Source of the DNA: UBA11051 sp964390495
Lineage (GTDB): Bacteria; Armatimonadota; Zipacnadia; Zipacnadales; UBA11051
Assembly (NCBI GenBank): GCA_964390495.1
Contig: CAYMIN010000009.1
Location: 95,560-159,559, forward strand
Length of the DNA stretch: 64,000 nucleotides
Direction of reading: 5' to 3'
In this document: in pieces, positions 24,696-33,807 of the stretch
Position numbering within the stretch: position 1 is the stretch's first letter
How the letters are laid out: every line of letters starts with the position of its first letter
Notes under the pieces: model-generated
What the model was told of the DNA's origin: nothing
Seen by the model: the letters and a program-made list of their open reading frames with translations, nothing else
Database searches by the model: none
Program-made: the position numbers and the translations under genes

Positions 24696-27461
24696 ATGTC
24701 GCCAACTCGTGTCCTTTGTTTGGTCCTCATCTGGGTGATTCTGCTCGGGGGGCACGTATTCTATTCCCAAGCTGGTTCAGCCACTTACGCTGCAGAAAAC
24801 GAAGGGGGCAAACCTGCCACCAGGGATGACGAAGTCACAAAGGCCGTCGAACCTACCAGCAGGGATGACAAAGCGCCAGAGGTCGTCGAACCTACGAGTA
24901 GGGATGACGAAGCCCCAGAGGCCGTCGAACCTGTGGAAACTCCCGAGCACGAAATCCCGGCTTGGACCCGGTTACCAAAGCAATGGCACCTGCCTGAAGA
25001 CATGCGGCTGGGTAATCTCAAGAGGTTTGGCGCGGATCTGTTCGCGCAGGCCGGTGGCGAAGAGCCGCGCACACTGAATATGCCGATCTCTCCGCAGTAT
25101 GCGCTCGGGCCGGGCGATGAGTTGGCGATTCGTGTCTGGAGCAAGGGCATCGAGCACGTCAATACAACTGCAATGGTGTCGCCCGACGGCAAGCTTTACT
25201 TACCTTTGCTCGGCGAGGTGATAGTTGCCGGGAAACCGCTGGGGGCCCTCCAGCAAGTCATAGAACAGCAAATGGGCGAGTTCTATATCGGTAGCAGGAC
25301 CTCGGTTACCGTCAGCAGTACCCGCGTGGTGACTGTATATGTTACCGGTGATGTGGTCAAGCCGGGCAGATACGGTCTGCATGGAACTGCGACCGTACTG
25401 ACCGCTCTCTACGTGGCAGGAGGGCCGACCGATGCCGGCTCACTGCGCAATATCCGCCTTAGCCGCAGGGGCCAGCCATCTGTGGATATTGACCTGTATC
25501 CCTATCTGCTGTCGGGGGAGTTGCTGACCGAATCTCTGCTCGAGACGGGCGATACCGTCTTTGTCGGCCCGGTCGCCGCTGAGATTGGCGTAACCGGTGA
25601 GGTGCGGAGGCCAGGACGCTACGAAACAGCAGAGCCAATCACTTGCGCCGAGGCAATCAAGCTGGCAGGCGGCTTCGCTGCCGAGGGCTCGAACAGCAAC
25701 GTTCGCATATGGCGTATTGCCGACCACGACGAGCAATTGGTGATCAATGTAAACATGAGCGGCTCCGCAGGTGATGGCGAAGCTAAGACCGGTGACTTCC
25801 CCGTGCAGGCCGGGGACGTAGTCGTGGTTTCTCCGGTAGATCCAATGCCGGCTAATGCAGTCCGCATTACCGGGGCGATCACAAAGCCGGGGCTGTACCA
25901 AGTTGAGACTGGAATGACGCTTGGGCAATTGATACAGAAGGCCGGTGGTCTGGATGAGGGCGCCTTTCTCGGCTATGGTATGGTCCGCCGGCTGGATGCC
26001 CAGCGCCAACACCGTTATGAGAGTTTCTCAGTGGAGAGCGCCGTGGAACAACCTGCGGCCTCTTTGAGCCTGCGGCCCTATGATGAAGTGTATATTTACT
26101 ACCGTCGCGAGGTTACGCCGATAACTGACGTGCAGGTCCGCGGCCCCGTTCAACAGCCCGGCAAGTATGAATGGGCTGCCGACATGCGGGTCAGAGATCT
26201 GGTGGTGCAGGCCGGCGGGGTCAAAGATAATGCATACCTCAAGCAGGCGCGGCTGCTGCGGCTGCAACCCTCGGGAGACCGAATTGTCCTGAGTATCGCC
26301 CTTCAGGAAGTGCTGGCGGAGAAGCCAGACAGCAATATCGAACTGCAAGCGGGCGATATTCTCGAAATCCTGTCTCAGGAGGAGGCACGACCTGCGCGAC
26401 TGGCCCATATCGCCGGCTTCGTCCAACGGCCGGATAGCTACCCACGCTTTGAGGGCATGAAGGTCAGTGATCTGGTCTTTGCGGCCGGTGGTCTGGCACC
26501 AGGAGCAGGTGACCAACTTGAGTACGCTCCAGGCCGGCAGACCGGCACTGCGCAGATCCAGGTGCTGAGCCTGGCTGTCGGTGCTGAGGAGAGGGTGCAA
26601 GTCGAGCCGGACCTGGTACTGAAGGATGATGATCAGATCACAGTGGTGGGTAAGGGTGATTTCGCCGCGCGGCCGCCCGTAGTGCATGTAAGAGGGCAGG
26701 TGGAGCGCCCTGGCGCTCACATTCTGCGCAGCAGTGCCGAACAGAGGGAAACGCTCTACAACCTCTTGCAGCGCGTCGGGCCCCTGCTGGATGACGCCAA
26801 CCCGGACGGGATCATGATCCTGCGGCCTACTGAAATGGCTATGGCCAGCGGCAGTCAGCAGAGTCTCGAGCAAATCGTCCACATGTACAACCAAGAGAAC
26901 TCTGCAGAACAGACCATGATGCTGGATGAGATGCAGGCCGAACGCGCAGTCATGGCAGAACAGGTTACCCGGAACGTGGCCTATGTGGTCAGCGGTGAAA
27001 GCGGCACCTCGATTGTGCTACCTCCGCGGCGCATTAGTCTCACCGATTGGGTCACGGCAATACCCGTGGAGGGCTCGCAGATCCTGGCCAGTAAGGGACA
27101 GGAAGCGGATATTGAGCTGCATGATATGGATACAGTCATTGTTCCCGAGTTGAGCAACAGTGTGACCGTGTTGGGAGCTGTGATAAGACCGGGGCAGGTA
27201 CGTCACCGGGAGAAGGCCTCGCCGAGAGATTATGCGAACATGGCAGGCGGTCTAGCTAGCGATGCAGCGTTCGACCATGCCGTCGTGGTACGCGCCAACA
27301 GCGCGGTTCACCGAATCCAGGAAATCAAAGACGTACACCCCGGAGATATTATCGTAGTACCTTCACGACACACTGTACGCACCATCCGTACCGAAAGCAC
27401 CTGGGAGCGCGTGCTCAAATCACTGGGGAGTGTGGCTGCCACCTTCCTGCTGCTTCGGTAA
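24696..27461 (+). CDS. Polysaccharide export protein with multiple SLBB domains
   Basis: 921 aa from the ATG with GGAGAGGAG upstream. It has an N-terminal signal peptide, a short acidic 13-residue tandem repeat (about residues 40-78), a Poly_export domain (ALGPGDELAIRVWSKG ... VSPDGKLYLPLLGEV), then at least five or six SLBB-type repeats (VTGDVVKPGRYGL, VTGEVRRPGRYE, ITGAITKPGLYQV, VRGPVQQPGKYEW, VRGQVERPGAHIL, VLGAVIRPGQVRH). A C-terminal hydrophobic stretch may be a membrane anchor. It corresponds to a large Wza-like outer-membrane or periplasmic export channel component. It opens the exopolysaccharide locus. Confidence 0.9.
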   Translation: MSPTRVLCLVLIWVILLGGHVFYSQAGSATYAAENEGGKPATRDDEVTKAVEPTSRDDKAPEVVEPTSRDDEAPEAVEPVETPEHEIPAWTRLPKQWHLPEDMRLGNLKRFGADLFAQAGGEEPRTLNMPISPQYALGPGDELAIRVWSKGIEHVNTTAMVSPDGKLYLPLLGEVIVAGKPLGALQQVIEQQMGEFYIGSRTSVTVSSTRVVTVYVTGDVVKPGRYGLHGTATVLTALYVAGGPTDAGSLRNIRLSRRGQPSVDIDLYPYLLSGELLTESLLETGDTVFVGPVAAEIGVTGEVRRPGRYETAEPITCAEAIKLAGGFAAEGSNSNVRIWRIADHDEQLVINVNMSGSAGDGEAKTGDFPVQAGDVVVVSPVDPMPANAVRITGAITKPGLYQVETGMTLGQLIQKAGGLDEGAFLGYGMVRRLDAQRQHRYESFSVESAVEQPAASLSLRPYDEVYIYYRREVTPITDVQVRGPVQQPGKYEWAADMRVRDLVVQAGGVKDNAYLKQARLLRLQPSGDRIVLSIALQEVLAEKPDSNIELQAGDILEILSQEEARPARLAHIAGFVQRPDSYPRFEGMKVSDLVFAAGGLAPGAGDQLEYAPGRQTGTAQIQVLSLAVGAEERVQVEPDLVLKDDDQITVVGKGDFAARPPVVHVRGQVERPGAHILRSSAEQRETLYNLLQRVGPLLDDANPDGIMILRPTEMAMASGSQQSLEQIVHMYNQENSAEQTMMLDEMQAERAVMAEQVTRNVAYVVSGESGTSIVLPPRRISLTDWVTAIPVEGSQILASKGQEADIELHDMDTVIVPELSNSVTVLGAVIRPGQVRHREKASPRDYANMAGGLASDAAFDHAVVVRANSAVHRIQEIKDVHPGDIIVVPSRHTVRTIRTESTWERVLKSLGSVAATFLLLR
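24812..24928 (+). repeat. 39-bp tandem repeat, three copies
   Basis: Three in-frame 39-nt units start at 24812, 24851 and 24890, each including AGGGATGAC and ending GTCGTCGA or GCCGTCGA. They encode a 13-residue acidic unit of the EPTSRDD-APE-V type. The array lies just after the signal peptide of the export protein and looks like a variable-length linker. Confidence 0.85.
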
Positions 27462-27780
27462 ATGAGCCCGGGGGGCTGAGCGGCTGAGTATGGCGACCAG
27501 ACCTACCAGCAAGGGCGGCTTTGGCTCCCGGGCACGTCGCATCTGAGTGGCAGCTATCAGCGGCACCACAAATCTCACCTAGCAGTTGGGCTAGACAGTC
27601 ACAGTCTGCCGTTCCTGCGGTTCTGCGCAGTGGGTTGCCGGAGAGAACAAGCGGTTGGCAGGTACCCGTGGGTTGCCGGAGCTTGGCTGTGAACGACGGC
27701 GCTCCTGCAGCCATATTTGCTGTTACTTCTGGGCTTAGAGGCGCGTTACCAGACAGCCGTTGCTCTAGCCGATTTTCCCC

Positions 27781-27808
27781 TTGACGTGCCTCTCCCCCCT
27801 GATATAAT
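27781..27808 (+). promoter_or_regulatory. Sigma70 promoter of the exopolysaccharide genes
   Basis: -35 TTGACG (27781-27786), 16-nt spacer, and perfect -10 TATAAT (27803-27808) preceded by TGA (extended -10). The first gene behind it is the glycosyltransferase at 28038, giving a leader of about 220 nt. Confidence 0.75.
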
Positions 27809-27834
27809 GTAAGTCCGTACTCCTGCAGCAATCT

Positions 27835-27846
27835 CTTACATGTAAG
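27835..27846. promoter_or_regulatory. 12-bp palindrome CTTACATGTAAG, candidate operator
   Basis: Perfect palindrome about 20 nt downstream of the expected transcription start. The half site TGTAAG also occurs across the -10 region (27808-27813). This is consistent with a repressor site, but no regulator is encoded nearby. Confidence 0.4.
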
Positions 27847-28037
27847 CCGTCCTGGCTCGCGGCCGCAGTTCCCAGCCCGAGCCATTGCAGTCCTGTCCGC
27901 CTAGGCAAACAAGAATAGGCCAGACCAGATATAGGGTCTGTGGTCTGCGGAGAGACTGAACTAGTTTCGTGTTCGGGCAGCGCCGCATGATCCCTTGAGC
28001 AGTCTAAGGTGTACTCAGTACGGATTGGAAGCGCGAA

Positions 28038-29276
28038 ATGCACATCGGCTTCATCTCTCAACTGTTCGCGCCCGAAGTAGGGGCGTGCATAAACCGCGTG
28101 TCGGGGCTGTGTGAGCACTGGCATAGAAACGGCCACGAAATCACGGCGGTAACTGCATACCCGAACTACCCGACAGGACGGGTGGCAAAAGAGTACCACT
28201 GGAAACTATGGGCCAAGGACACAAACGGAGCGGGCTACCAAGTATGTCGCTACTGGCACTGGCCTGCTCCGAACAGCGGAGTAGTGAAACGCACCGTAAG
28301 TCAACTGTCGTTCGCCTCTTCAGTCCTGGTGGGTGGTCTGTGGGATCTGCGCAAATGTGACGTGCTGGTAGTTACCTCGCCCCCGATCTTCCAGGCGCTG
28401 CCGGCCATGTTCCTCGGCCGCCTGAAGAACACTCCCTGGGTCTATGACATGCGTGACCCGGTGGTAGAGACGGCCAAGCGACTGGGCATGGTGGGCGACG
28501 GGTGGCGATACCGTTGCCTTAGGGCCGTCGAGGGGGCTTGTTACCGTTCCTGTGCCAGTGTAGTAACAGTCACCAAGTCCTTCACCGAGATGCTAGAGCG
28601 TGAGGGTGTGGATCGTGACAAGGTATCACTAATCCCCAATGGCGCTGACCTCCAATGGGCTGATGCGGTCGAAATTGATCGCGAGGCGGTGCGCGCCGAG
28701 CTAGACATGAAAGATCAGTTTGTGGTTGCATACATTGGGACGCATGGGGTAACCCAGGGCGTCGAAGCGATAGCGGAGGCGGCTGAGGTCCTGCGACATG
28801 ATGATAGCATATCGTTCTTGCTTGTCGGGGACGGCGCGCTCAAGGAAGCGATAGTGCGACGGACAGAGCAGCGCGGCCTATCCAATATCCGTTTCCAGGC
28901 CCCCCAGCCGCGGCAGGAAGTCGCAAAGCTATACGCCGCAGCAGACCTGGCCGTGGTTTCACTCAGGCCGGACCCCTTCTTGGAGAACTTCATACCCTCC
29001 AAGATGTTCGAAATCATGGCGGCGGGGCGTCCGATCCTGGGAGCCGTGCGCGGCGAGGCTCGCGAGATACTCGAGCAGTCGGGGGCGGCTGTGATATGCG
29101 AGCCCGGCGATCCAGAATCGATAGCTCAGGGCATTATACAGGCAAAGAACGAAGGCCACAGGCTTGAGGAACGGGGCCGGGCAGGCCGCCGTTTCGTCGA
29201 GAAGCACTATGACCGCAAGCTCCTTGCCGAACGCTATGAGCAATTGCTGAAGAGAATCGTTGCCGAGAGCGTTTGA
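28038..29276 (+). CDS. Glycosyltransferase family 4 (WbuB-like)
   Basis: 412 aa. The N terminus MHIGFISQLFAPEVGACINRVSGL and the acceptor-domain TAYPNYPTGRV are typical of WbuB/WcaI-type GT4 enzymes. The C-terminal GT-B domain holds FVVAYIGTHGVTQGVEA, FLLVGDG and EX7E-type ENFIPSKMFEIMAAGRPI. It transfers a sugar from a nucleotide donor during repeat-unit assembly, most likely at the cytoplasmic membrane face. It is first in the plus-strand arm. Confidence 0.9.
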   Translation: MHIGFISQLFAPEVGACINRVSGLCEHWHRNGHEITAVTAYPNYPTGRVAKEYHWKLWAKDTNGAGYQVCRYWHWPAPNSGVVKRTVSQLSFASSVLVGGLWDLRKCDVLVVTSPPIFQALPAMFLGRLKNTPWVYDMRDPVVETAKRLGMVGDGWRYRCLRAVEGACYRSCASVVTVTKSFTEMLEREGVDRDKVSLIPNGADLQWADAVEIDREAVRAELDMKDQFVVAYIGTHGVTQGVEAIAEAAEVLRHDDSISFLLVGDGALKEAIVRRTEQRGLSNIRFQAPQPRQEVAKLYAAADLAVVSLRPDPFLENFIPSKMFEIMAAGRPILGAVRGEAREILEQSGAAVICEPGDPESIAQGIIQAKNEGHRLEERGRAGRRFVEKHYDRKLLAERYEQLLKRIVAESV

Positions 29277-29313
29277 GAATATTACGCCATTAGCGTATAC
29301 TGTATTGGTCCAT

Positions 29314-29456
29314 CCTGGGGCAGTCCGGCGGGAAGCGAGCGGCGGGCCGCGCGGCTAAGGCCGGAGAAAAGCGTAGCCGTACACGTGGTGGCACCCCAGG
29401 GACGCCGGGTACCGCTAATACCTCTATGCACTCAGTGCCCGAAGTTCTCAGGACTT
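29314..29456 (+). ncRNA. Possible structured RNA between two exopolysaccharide genes
   Basis: The long gap 29277-29602 holds a nested fold: CCTGGGG (29314-29320) pairs perfectly with CCCCAGG (29394-29400), enclosing CCGGC (29325-29329) with GCCGG (29360-29364). Three small stems follow: GGTA/TACC (29408-29422), GCACT/AGTGC (29428-29438) and AAGT/ACTT (29442-29456). It matches no riboswitch class I know. It could be a leader element for the dehydrogenase gene at 29603. No gene is seen in the remainder of this gap. Confidence 0.3.
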
Positions 29457-29602
29457 GTCGCGAGTTTCCCACATGCTGACATTCGGAGTACCAGCTATTC
29501 TGCGAAACACTAGGGCGGGCATTCTGTAGGCGTTACCTGATCTGGCTTCACTAGGCACCTAAAGACCAGGTTTGGCCTCGTGAGTAAGGCTGATGCATTG
29601 AT

Positions 29603-30868
29603 ATGAATGATGTCTGCGTGGTAGGAATCGGGCGGATCGGGTTACCAATTGCACTGCTACTCAGCTCGAATGGTCTGCGGGTGCATGGTGTTGACATTGA
29701 CCAACGGAGAATTGACAGGCTAGCGGATAGCTCCCAGTCGGACCCCGAGCCGGGCATAACCGCACTATTGCATGAAGTCCTCAGCAAAGGCCTGTTCTCC
29801 TTCAGCAGCGAAGTGCTGCAAGCAGACGCCTACGTTATCGCTGTGCCTACCCCGCTATCGTCGGAGGGTGCGCCGGATTTGAGCGCCGTAGTGCAGGCGG
29901 CCGAGAGCATCGTTCCCGCATTGGACAGAGGCAATCTGGTCGTTGTTCAGTCCACCGTGCCTGTCGGCACAACTCGCGACGTTGTAGTGCCGATACTCAA
30001 TCAAGCCGGCCTAAGCGCCGGCGAGGACTTCGATGTCGCATATTGTCCGGAGCGAGCTCTGCCCGGTGACCTGTTGGGCGAGATATGTAACAGCACCAGA
30101 GTGGTTGGCGGATTAACCTCTGAAGCAAGCGACAGAGCAGCCGAGCTATACGGCCGTTTCGCCACAGGCCAGATCCACAAGACCACGCTTGAGGTTGCGG
30201 AAATGGTCAAGCTGGCTGAAAACACGTACCGTGATGTGAACATTGCTCTCGCCAACGAGCTGGCGCGACTGGCTGAGCGTCACCGCATCAACGTTTGGGA
30301 GGTACGAGAGCTGGCCAATCTGCACCCACGGGTCGCGCTCCATTACCCTGGCGCAGGCGTCGGCGGTCATTGCATACCTGTGGACCCATATTTCCTGCAT
30401 TATTCCGATCCGGATAACGCGACTCTGATCTCGGCCGCGCGTACCGTTAATGATGCCATGCCCGGCTATGTGGCGGGCCTGATAAGAGATTTGGTGGGCG
30501 ATCAGGACACAACAGTGGCTCTCTTGGGCGCTACCTATAAGGAGGCCACCAATGACACTCGTAACAGCCCGGCCACTGCGGTGTTGAGGCACCTGGCGCA
30601 GGCTGGTTTCGAGGTGACAGTCACTGACCCGGTGGCCGAGCAGTTCGAGACGCCCATTTTGCCCTTCAAAGATGCCATAGCCTCTGCGGATTTGCTTGCG
30701 TTCCTCGTCGGCCATGGCGAATACCGACGGTTGGATGCGCGCTCTGTGGCGCAACAGACCAGTGCCCGCATGGTGATTGATGTCTGCAATTGCCTTGATC
30801 ATCAACTTTGGCGAGAAGCCGGGTTCCAGGTTTACCTGCTGGGAGCGGGCCTTCTGGGGACAGAATAA
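29603..30868 (+). CDS. UDP-sugar 6-dehydrogenase (WecC/UDP-ManNAc type)
   Basis: 421 aa. N-terminal Rossmann VCVVGIGRIGLPIAL, YVIAVPTPLS, and VQSTVPVGTT. The catalytic cysteine is Cys257 in GGHCIPVDPYF, and the C-terminal domain has ATYKEATNDTRNSP. This pattern belongs to the UDP-N-acetyl-D-mannosaminuronate/UDP-GlcNAc dehydrogenase branch of the UDPGDH superfamily. It oxidises a UDP-sugar at C6 to a uronate using two NAD+. It supplies an acidic sugar for the polymer; the exact sugar is not fixed by sequence alone. Confidence 0.92.
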   Translation: MNDVCVVGIGRIGLPIALLLSSNGLRVHGVDIDQRRIDRLADSSQSDPEPGITALLHEVLSKGLFSFSSEVLQADAYVIAVPTPLSSEGAPDLSAVVQAAESIVPALDRGNLVVVQSTVPVGTTRDVVVPILNQAGLSAGEDFDVAYCPERALPGDLLGEICNSTRVVGGLTSEASDRAAELYGRFATGQIHKTTLEVAEMVKLAENTYRDVNIALANELARLAERHRINVWEVRELANLHPRVALHYPGAGVGGHCIPVDPYFLHYSDPDNATLISAARTVNDAMPGYVAGLIRDLVGDQDTTVALLGATYKEATNDTRNSPATAVLRHLAQAGFEVTVTDPVAEQFETPILPFKDAIASADLLAFLVGHGEYRRLDARSVAQQTSARMVIDVCNCLDHQLWREAGFQVYLLGAGLLGTE

Positions 30869-30877
30869 GTCACGCTG

Positions 30878-32035
30878 ATGAGTAGAACCACGACCACGTA
30901 TCTTGAGTGGCTATCGCGACGGTGGCTGCCCTGGCCATCTACTCCCCCTGATAAGGAGCAGGTTAACAACATCCTCATCTACGGTCACATGGGTATCGGT
31001 GACCTGATATGTCTTACGCCTGCTCTGAAGGGGATACGCGATTTCTACAGCCACGCTCACATTGCGCTAGTGGCCTCGCAAGACAGCACTCGCCAGCTCA
31101 TGGAGCACAGTAGTCTGGTGGATGAGCTGCTCGCCATGCCGCCTGGCGAGGGCTTAACCTGGCGCCGCCTGGTCTGGGGCATCGCTGTCGCCAGAAGGCA
31201 ATGGGACCTGGTGGTGGCATCGCACCATGGGACCAACCTGGTAGCGATCACGTTACTGAGCAGGGCACCCTTCCGAGTCGGCATAGTGGAATACACCGGG
31301 CGCTGGCAAGCACCTCTGCCCTACGTGTATAATCTACCTATCTCGGTGCCTGGGATTGAGCACCGCAGTCGCAGTAATATGCGGATCCTCCGGGCGCTGG
31401 GGATTCCTGTACCGGATGTACCAAGGGCTGCGCTCGAGATACCGCAGCGTGCCCACGATCAGGCAAGGGTGTTTTTGGAGCAACTGGCGGCAAAGCCAGC
31501 CCAACCATTGGTCATCTTGCAGCCAGGCAGTAGTGCCGGTCAGCACTGGAAAAGCTGGCCGAGCGAGCGCTTCGTGCGGTTGGCGGCGCTTCTGCAGGAT
31601 GAACTCGACGCTGCGGTAGTCGCCGCAGGCTCACCTGACGAGGACGAACTGATGCGGCAACAACTGTCAGGCGTGCTCTCAGACAATCAGATCGCGGCCG
31701 GCAAACTGGACCTGCTGGCAACGGCAAGCCTGATACAACAAGCGGACCTATTTGTGGGCAATGACAGCGGGCTGGCACATGTAGCTGGAGCTGTGGGTAC
31801 GCGAGCGGTGGTCATATTTGGGCCAACCGACCCCCGCATATGCAAGCCATTAGGCGAAGGCCATCGCATCTTGCAGGCTGATTTGGACTGTCAGCCCTGC
31901 TTCTTCTACGGGCCCTCACAGAACCAAGCTGCAGCGGCCTGCCATAGGGAATGCCTTTCGGCGATAGAACTGGAGCGCGTGGTAGGGGCCTGTCAGGAAT
32001 GCCTACACGACTCTGCGAATTCAACTGAGATTTGA
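30878..32035 (+). CDS. Glycosyltransferase family 9 (heptosyltransferase-like)
   Basis: 385 aa, starting 9 nt after the dehydrogenase. It has ILIYGHMGIGDLICLTPALKGI (N-terminal GT9 signature), ILQPGSSAGQHWKSWP, and DLFVGNDSGLAHVAGAVGTR followed by FGPTDP. These are hallmarks of ADP-heptose transferases in LPS core, but the GT9 family also occurs in exopolysaccharide loci. It acts in the cytoplasm at the membrane. The donor sugar here is unknown. Confidence 0.88.
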   Translation: MSRTTTTYLEWLSRRWLPWPSTPPDKEQVNNILIYGHMGIGDLICLTPALKGIRDFYSHAHIALVASQDSTRQLMEHSSLVDELLAMPPGEGLTWRRLVWGIAVARRQWDLVVASHHGTNLVAITLLSRAPFRVGIVEYTGRWQAPLPYVYNLPISVPGIEHRSRSNMRILRALGIPVPDVPRAALEIPQRAHDQARVFLEQLAAKPAQPLVILQPGSSAGQHWKSWPSERFVRLAALLQDELDAAVVAAGSPDEDELMRQQLSGVLSDNQIAAGKLDLLATASLIQQADLFVGNDSGLAHVAGAVGTRAVVIFGPTDPRICKPLGEGHRILQADLDCQPCFFYGPSQNQAAAACHRECLSAIELERVVGACQECLHDSANSTEI

Positions 32036-32043
32036 GGTCAGTC

Positions 32044-33747
32044 ATGGGCAGTACCGAGGAAAAGACGAGAATTGTGGTTCTGGGCATTGATGCGCTCACA
32101 CCAACGCTGGTGCGCAGGTGGGCTGACGAAGGGCATCTGCCTCACTTCGCGAGATTGATCAGGGAGGGATGCTTCGGCAATCTGAGGAGCACCGGCGAAT
32201 ACAGCAGCCCTCAGGCATGGCCCAGCTTCATGACCGGGGTCAATCCGGGCAAGCATGGCATGTTCTCTTTCCTGCAGAGGGTGCCGCGCAGCTATGAATT
32301 CCACCACAACACCTCCCAGGACATCAAGGTCGAGACAGTGTTCTCGATACTCAGTCGGCACCAGCGTCGAGTGGCCGCCCTCAATATCCCCTGTACCTAT
32401 CCGGCTCAGCCGGTCAACGGCATTGTGGTGGGAGGCTGGCTGACACCATCGCTGAAGGCTGCCCGAGCTACCTATCCGGCGAGCCTGGCCGACCAGTTAA
32501 GGGCACAATGGGGTGGATATCCGTTTCATGCCGATGCCAAACGGCATGTGATTGCCGGCAGATACCGCCGGGCGCTGAATAACCTATTGAAAGCCCTGGA
32601 CACCAAAGCGCAAGTGGCAGAACACCTCTACCGTCAGGCGGATTGGGATCTGTTTGCCGTAGCACTGGTGGAAACGGATGCCGCTCAGCACTACTTCTGG
32701 CCCTACTGCGACCCTAAGCACCCGCTGCATGATGAGGTGGACCGGCGATGGTGCAACGACCCGGTATTGGAGATCTACAAGCATGCAGATGCAGCCCTAG
32801 GGCGGTTGATGCAAAGTCTAGATGCCAACACTATCCTCATCGTCATGTCGGATCACGGTGGCGGAATACTCAATGAGGGGCGGGCCTACGTGCGCAGCTT
32901 CCTCTCCGAACTGGGCTTGCTTGTCCTCAAGGCCGGGAACACTCCACGCGGCCTGGTTGGGACCATTCGCGGTAAGCTGGGCTCGGTTGCCGAGAAAGTG
33001 GGGAGAAGCTTCCTACCCAAGAATATCAAGAGCATGATACTATCGAGCCGGTTGGGGCGTCGTGCGGTCGAGCGATACTACGCCCGCTCCTTCACCAGGG
33101 ACAACGACTGGAGCCGGACCAAGGCCTACTCGTTCTATTGGGAGACGCAGCCCTGGGTCAATCTTGCAGGGCGCGAGCCCGACGGGATAGTGCAGCCGGG
33201 CGCCGAATACGAGCAAGTTCGGGACTATATCATCTCTGCGCTGTCACGAGCCAAGGACCCGGCGACCGGACAGCCGGCCGCCGCTAAAGTGATGCGGCGC
33301 GAAGATGTCTATCAAGGCCCTCATGTCGAGGATTTCCCCGATATAGCCATCTGGTGGAATCTCGATATACCGCTGTCAGGACTGGTACTGGAGGACAATG
33401 GCCGGCTACTGCAGGCCAAGCACGAGGTTGACATGGCCGGTCTCTACGGCGGGCATAGCCCTGATGGCACGGTAGCACTATGGGGACCAGGCGTTCACGC
33501 AGGCCAAACCCTGGAGGAAGCCAAGATCGAGGACCTGGCCCCGACGATTCTGTATCTGCTGGGGCATGCGGTGCCCGACTATATGGACGGCGCACCCCTG
33601 CTGCGCGCTCTGGAAGATGACCTGGGCAGTTCGCCATTAGTGTATGAGCAAGGCCAAGAGAGCACCGCTCAGTCCCCAAATGAGGTTTATACAGATGATG
33701 AGGAGGCTGCAGTCAAAGAGAGACTGAAGGACCTCGGCTACATCTAG
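32044..33747 (+). CDS. Alkaline-phosphatase-fold enzyme, paralogue 1
   Basis: 567 aa from the ATG with GAGGT upstream; it begins 8 nt after the GT9 stop. Metal and nucleophile motifs are recognisable: VLGIDALTPTLV, SPQAWPSFMTGVNPGKHGMF (nucleophile loop), ETDAAQHYFW, MSDHGGG and YGGHSPDG. The fold covers phosphodiesterases and phosphotransferases. It has no signal peptide or membrane segment. Its C terminus ends KERLKDLGYI, shared with the second AlkP-fold gene at 43750. A role in phospho-modification of sugar intermediates is inferred. Confidence 0.82.
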   Translation: MGSTEEKTRIVVLGIDALTPTLVRRWADEGHLPHFARLIREGCFGNLRSTGEYSSPQAWPSFMTGVNPGKHGMFSFLQRVPRSYEFHHNTSQDIKVETVFSILSRHQRRVAALNIPCTYPAQPVNGIVVGGWLTPSLKAARATYPASLADQLRAQWGGYPFHADAKRHVIAGRYRRALNNLLKALDTKAQVAEHLYRQADWDLFAVALVETDAAQHYFWPYCDPKHPLHDEVDRRWCNDPVLEIYKHADAALGRLMQSLDANTILIVMSDHGGGILNEGRAYVRSFLSELGLLVLKAGNTPRGLVGTIRGKLGSVAEKVGRSFLPKNIKSMILSSRLGRRAVERYYARSFTRDNDWSRTKAYSFYWETQPWVNLAGREPDGIVQPGAEYEQVRDYIISALSRAKDPATGQPAAAKVMRREDVYQGPHVEDFPDIAIWWNLDIPLSGLVLEDNGRLLQAKHEVDMAGLYGGHSPDGTVALWGPGVHAGQTLEEAKIEDLAPTILYLLGHAVPDYMDGAPLLRALEDDLGSSPLVYEQGQESTAQSPNEVYTDDEEAAVKERLKDLGYI

Positions 33748-33807
33748 CACCCTCAAACAGCGGCACGCGTTCGAGTAAAGACCCCATATGCAGACGGAAA
33801 AGCTAAC

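Larger units (their letters stand above)
27462..28037. other. 576-nt region before the exopolysaccharide operon
   Basis: No gene is supported. It contains the promoter and palindrome listed separately, a small AGCCC/GGGCT stem after the export gene stop (27465-27477) and a 220-nt leader. In the leader, AGACC near 27920 can pair with either of two downstream GGTCT-type segments. Confidence 0.55.

Noticed and set aside
27415..28199. Two minus-strand frames in the exopolysaccharide promoter region
   Set aside because: They overlap the export-protein end, the promoter and the glycosyltransferase start, and look like chance frames.
29314..29456. Resemblance of the structured gap to cobalamin, c-di-GMP, c-di-AMP or T-box leaders
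   Set aside because: None of their conserved core sequences is present; only the stem pattern is seen.
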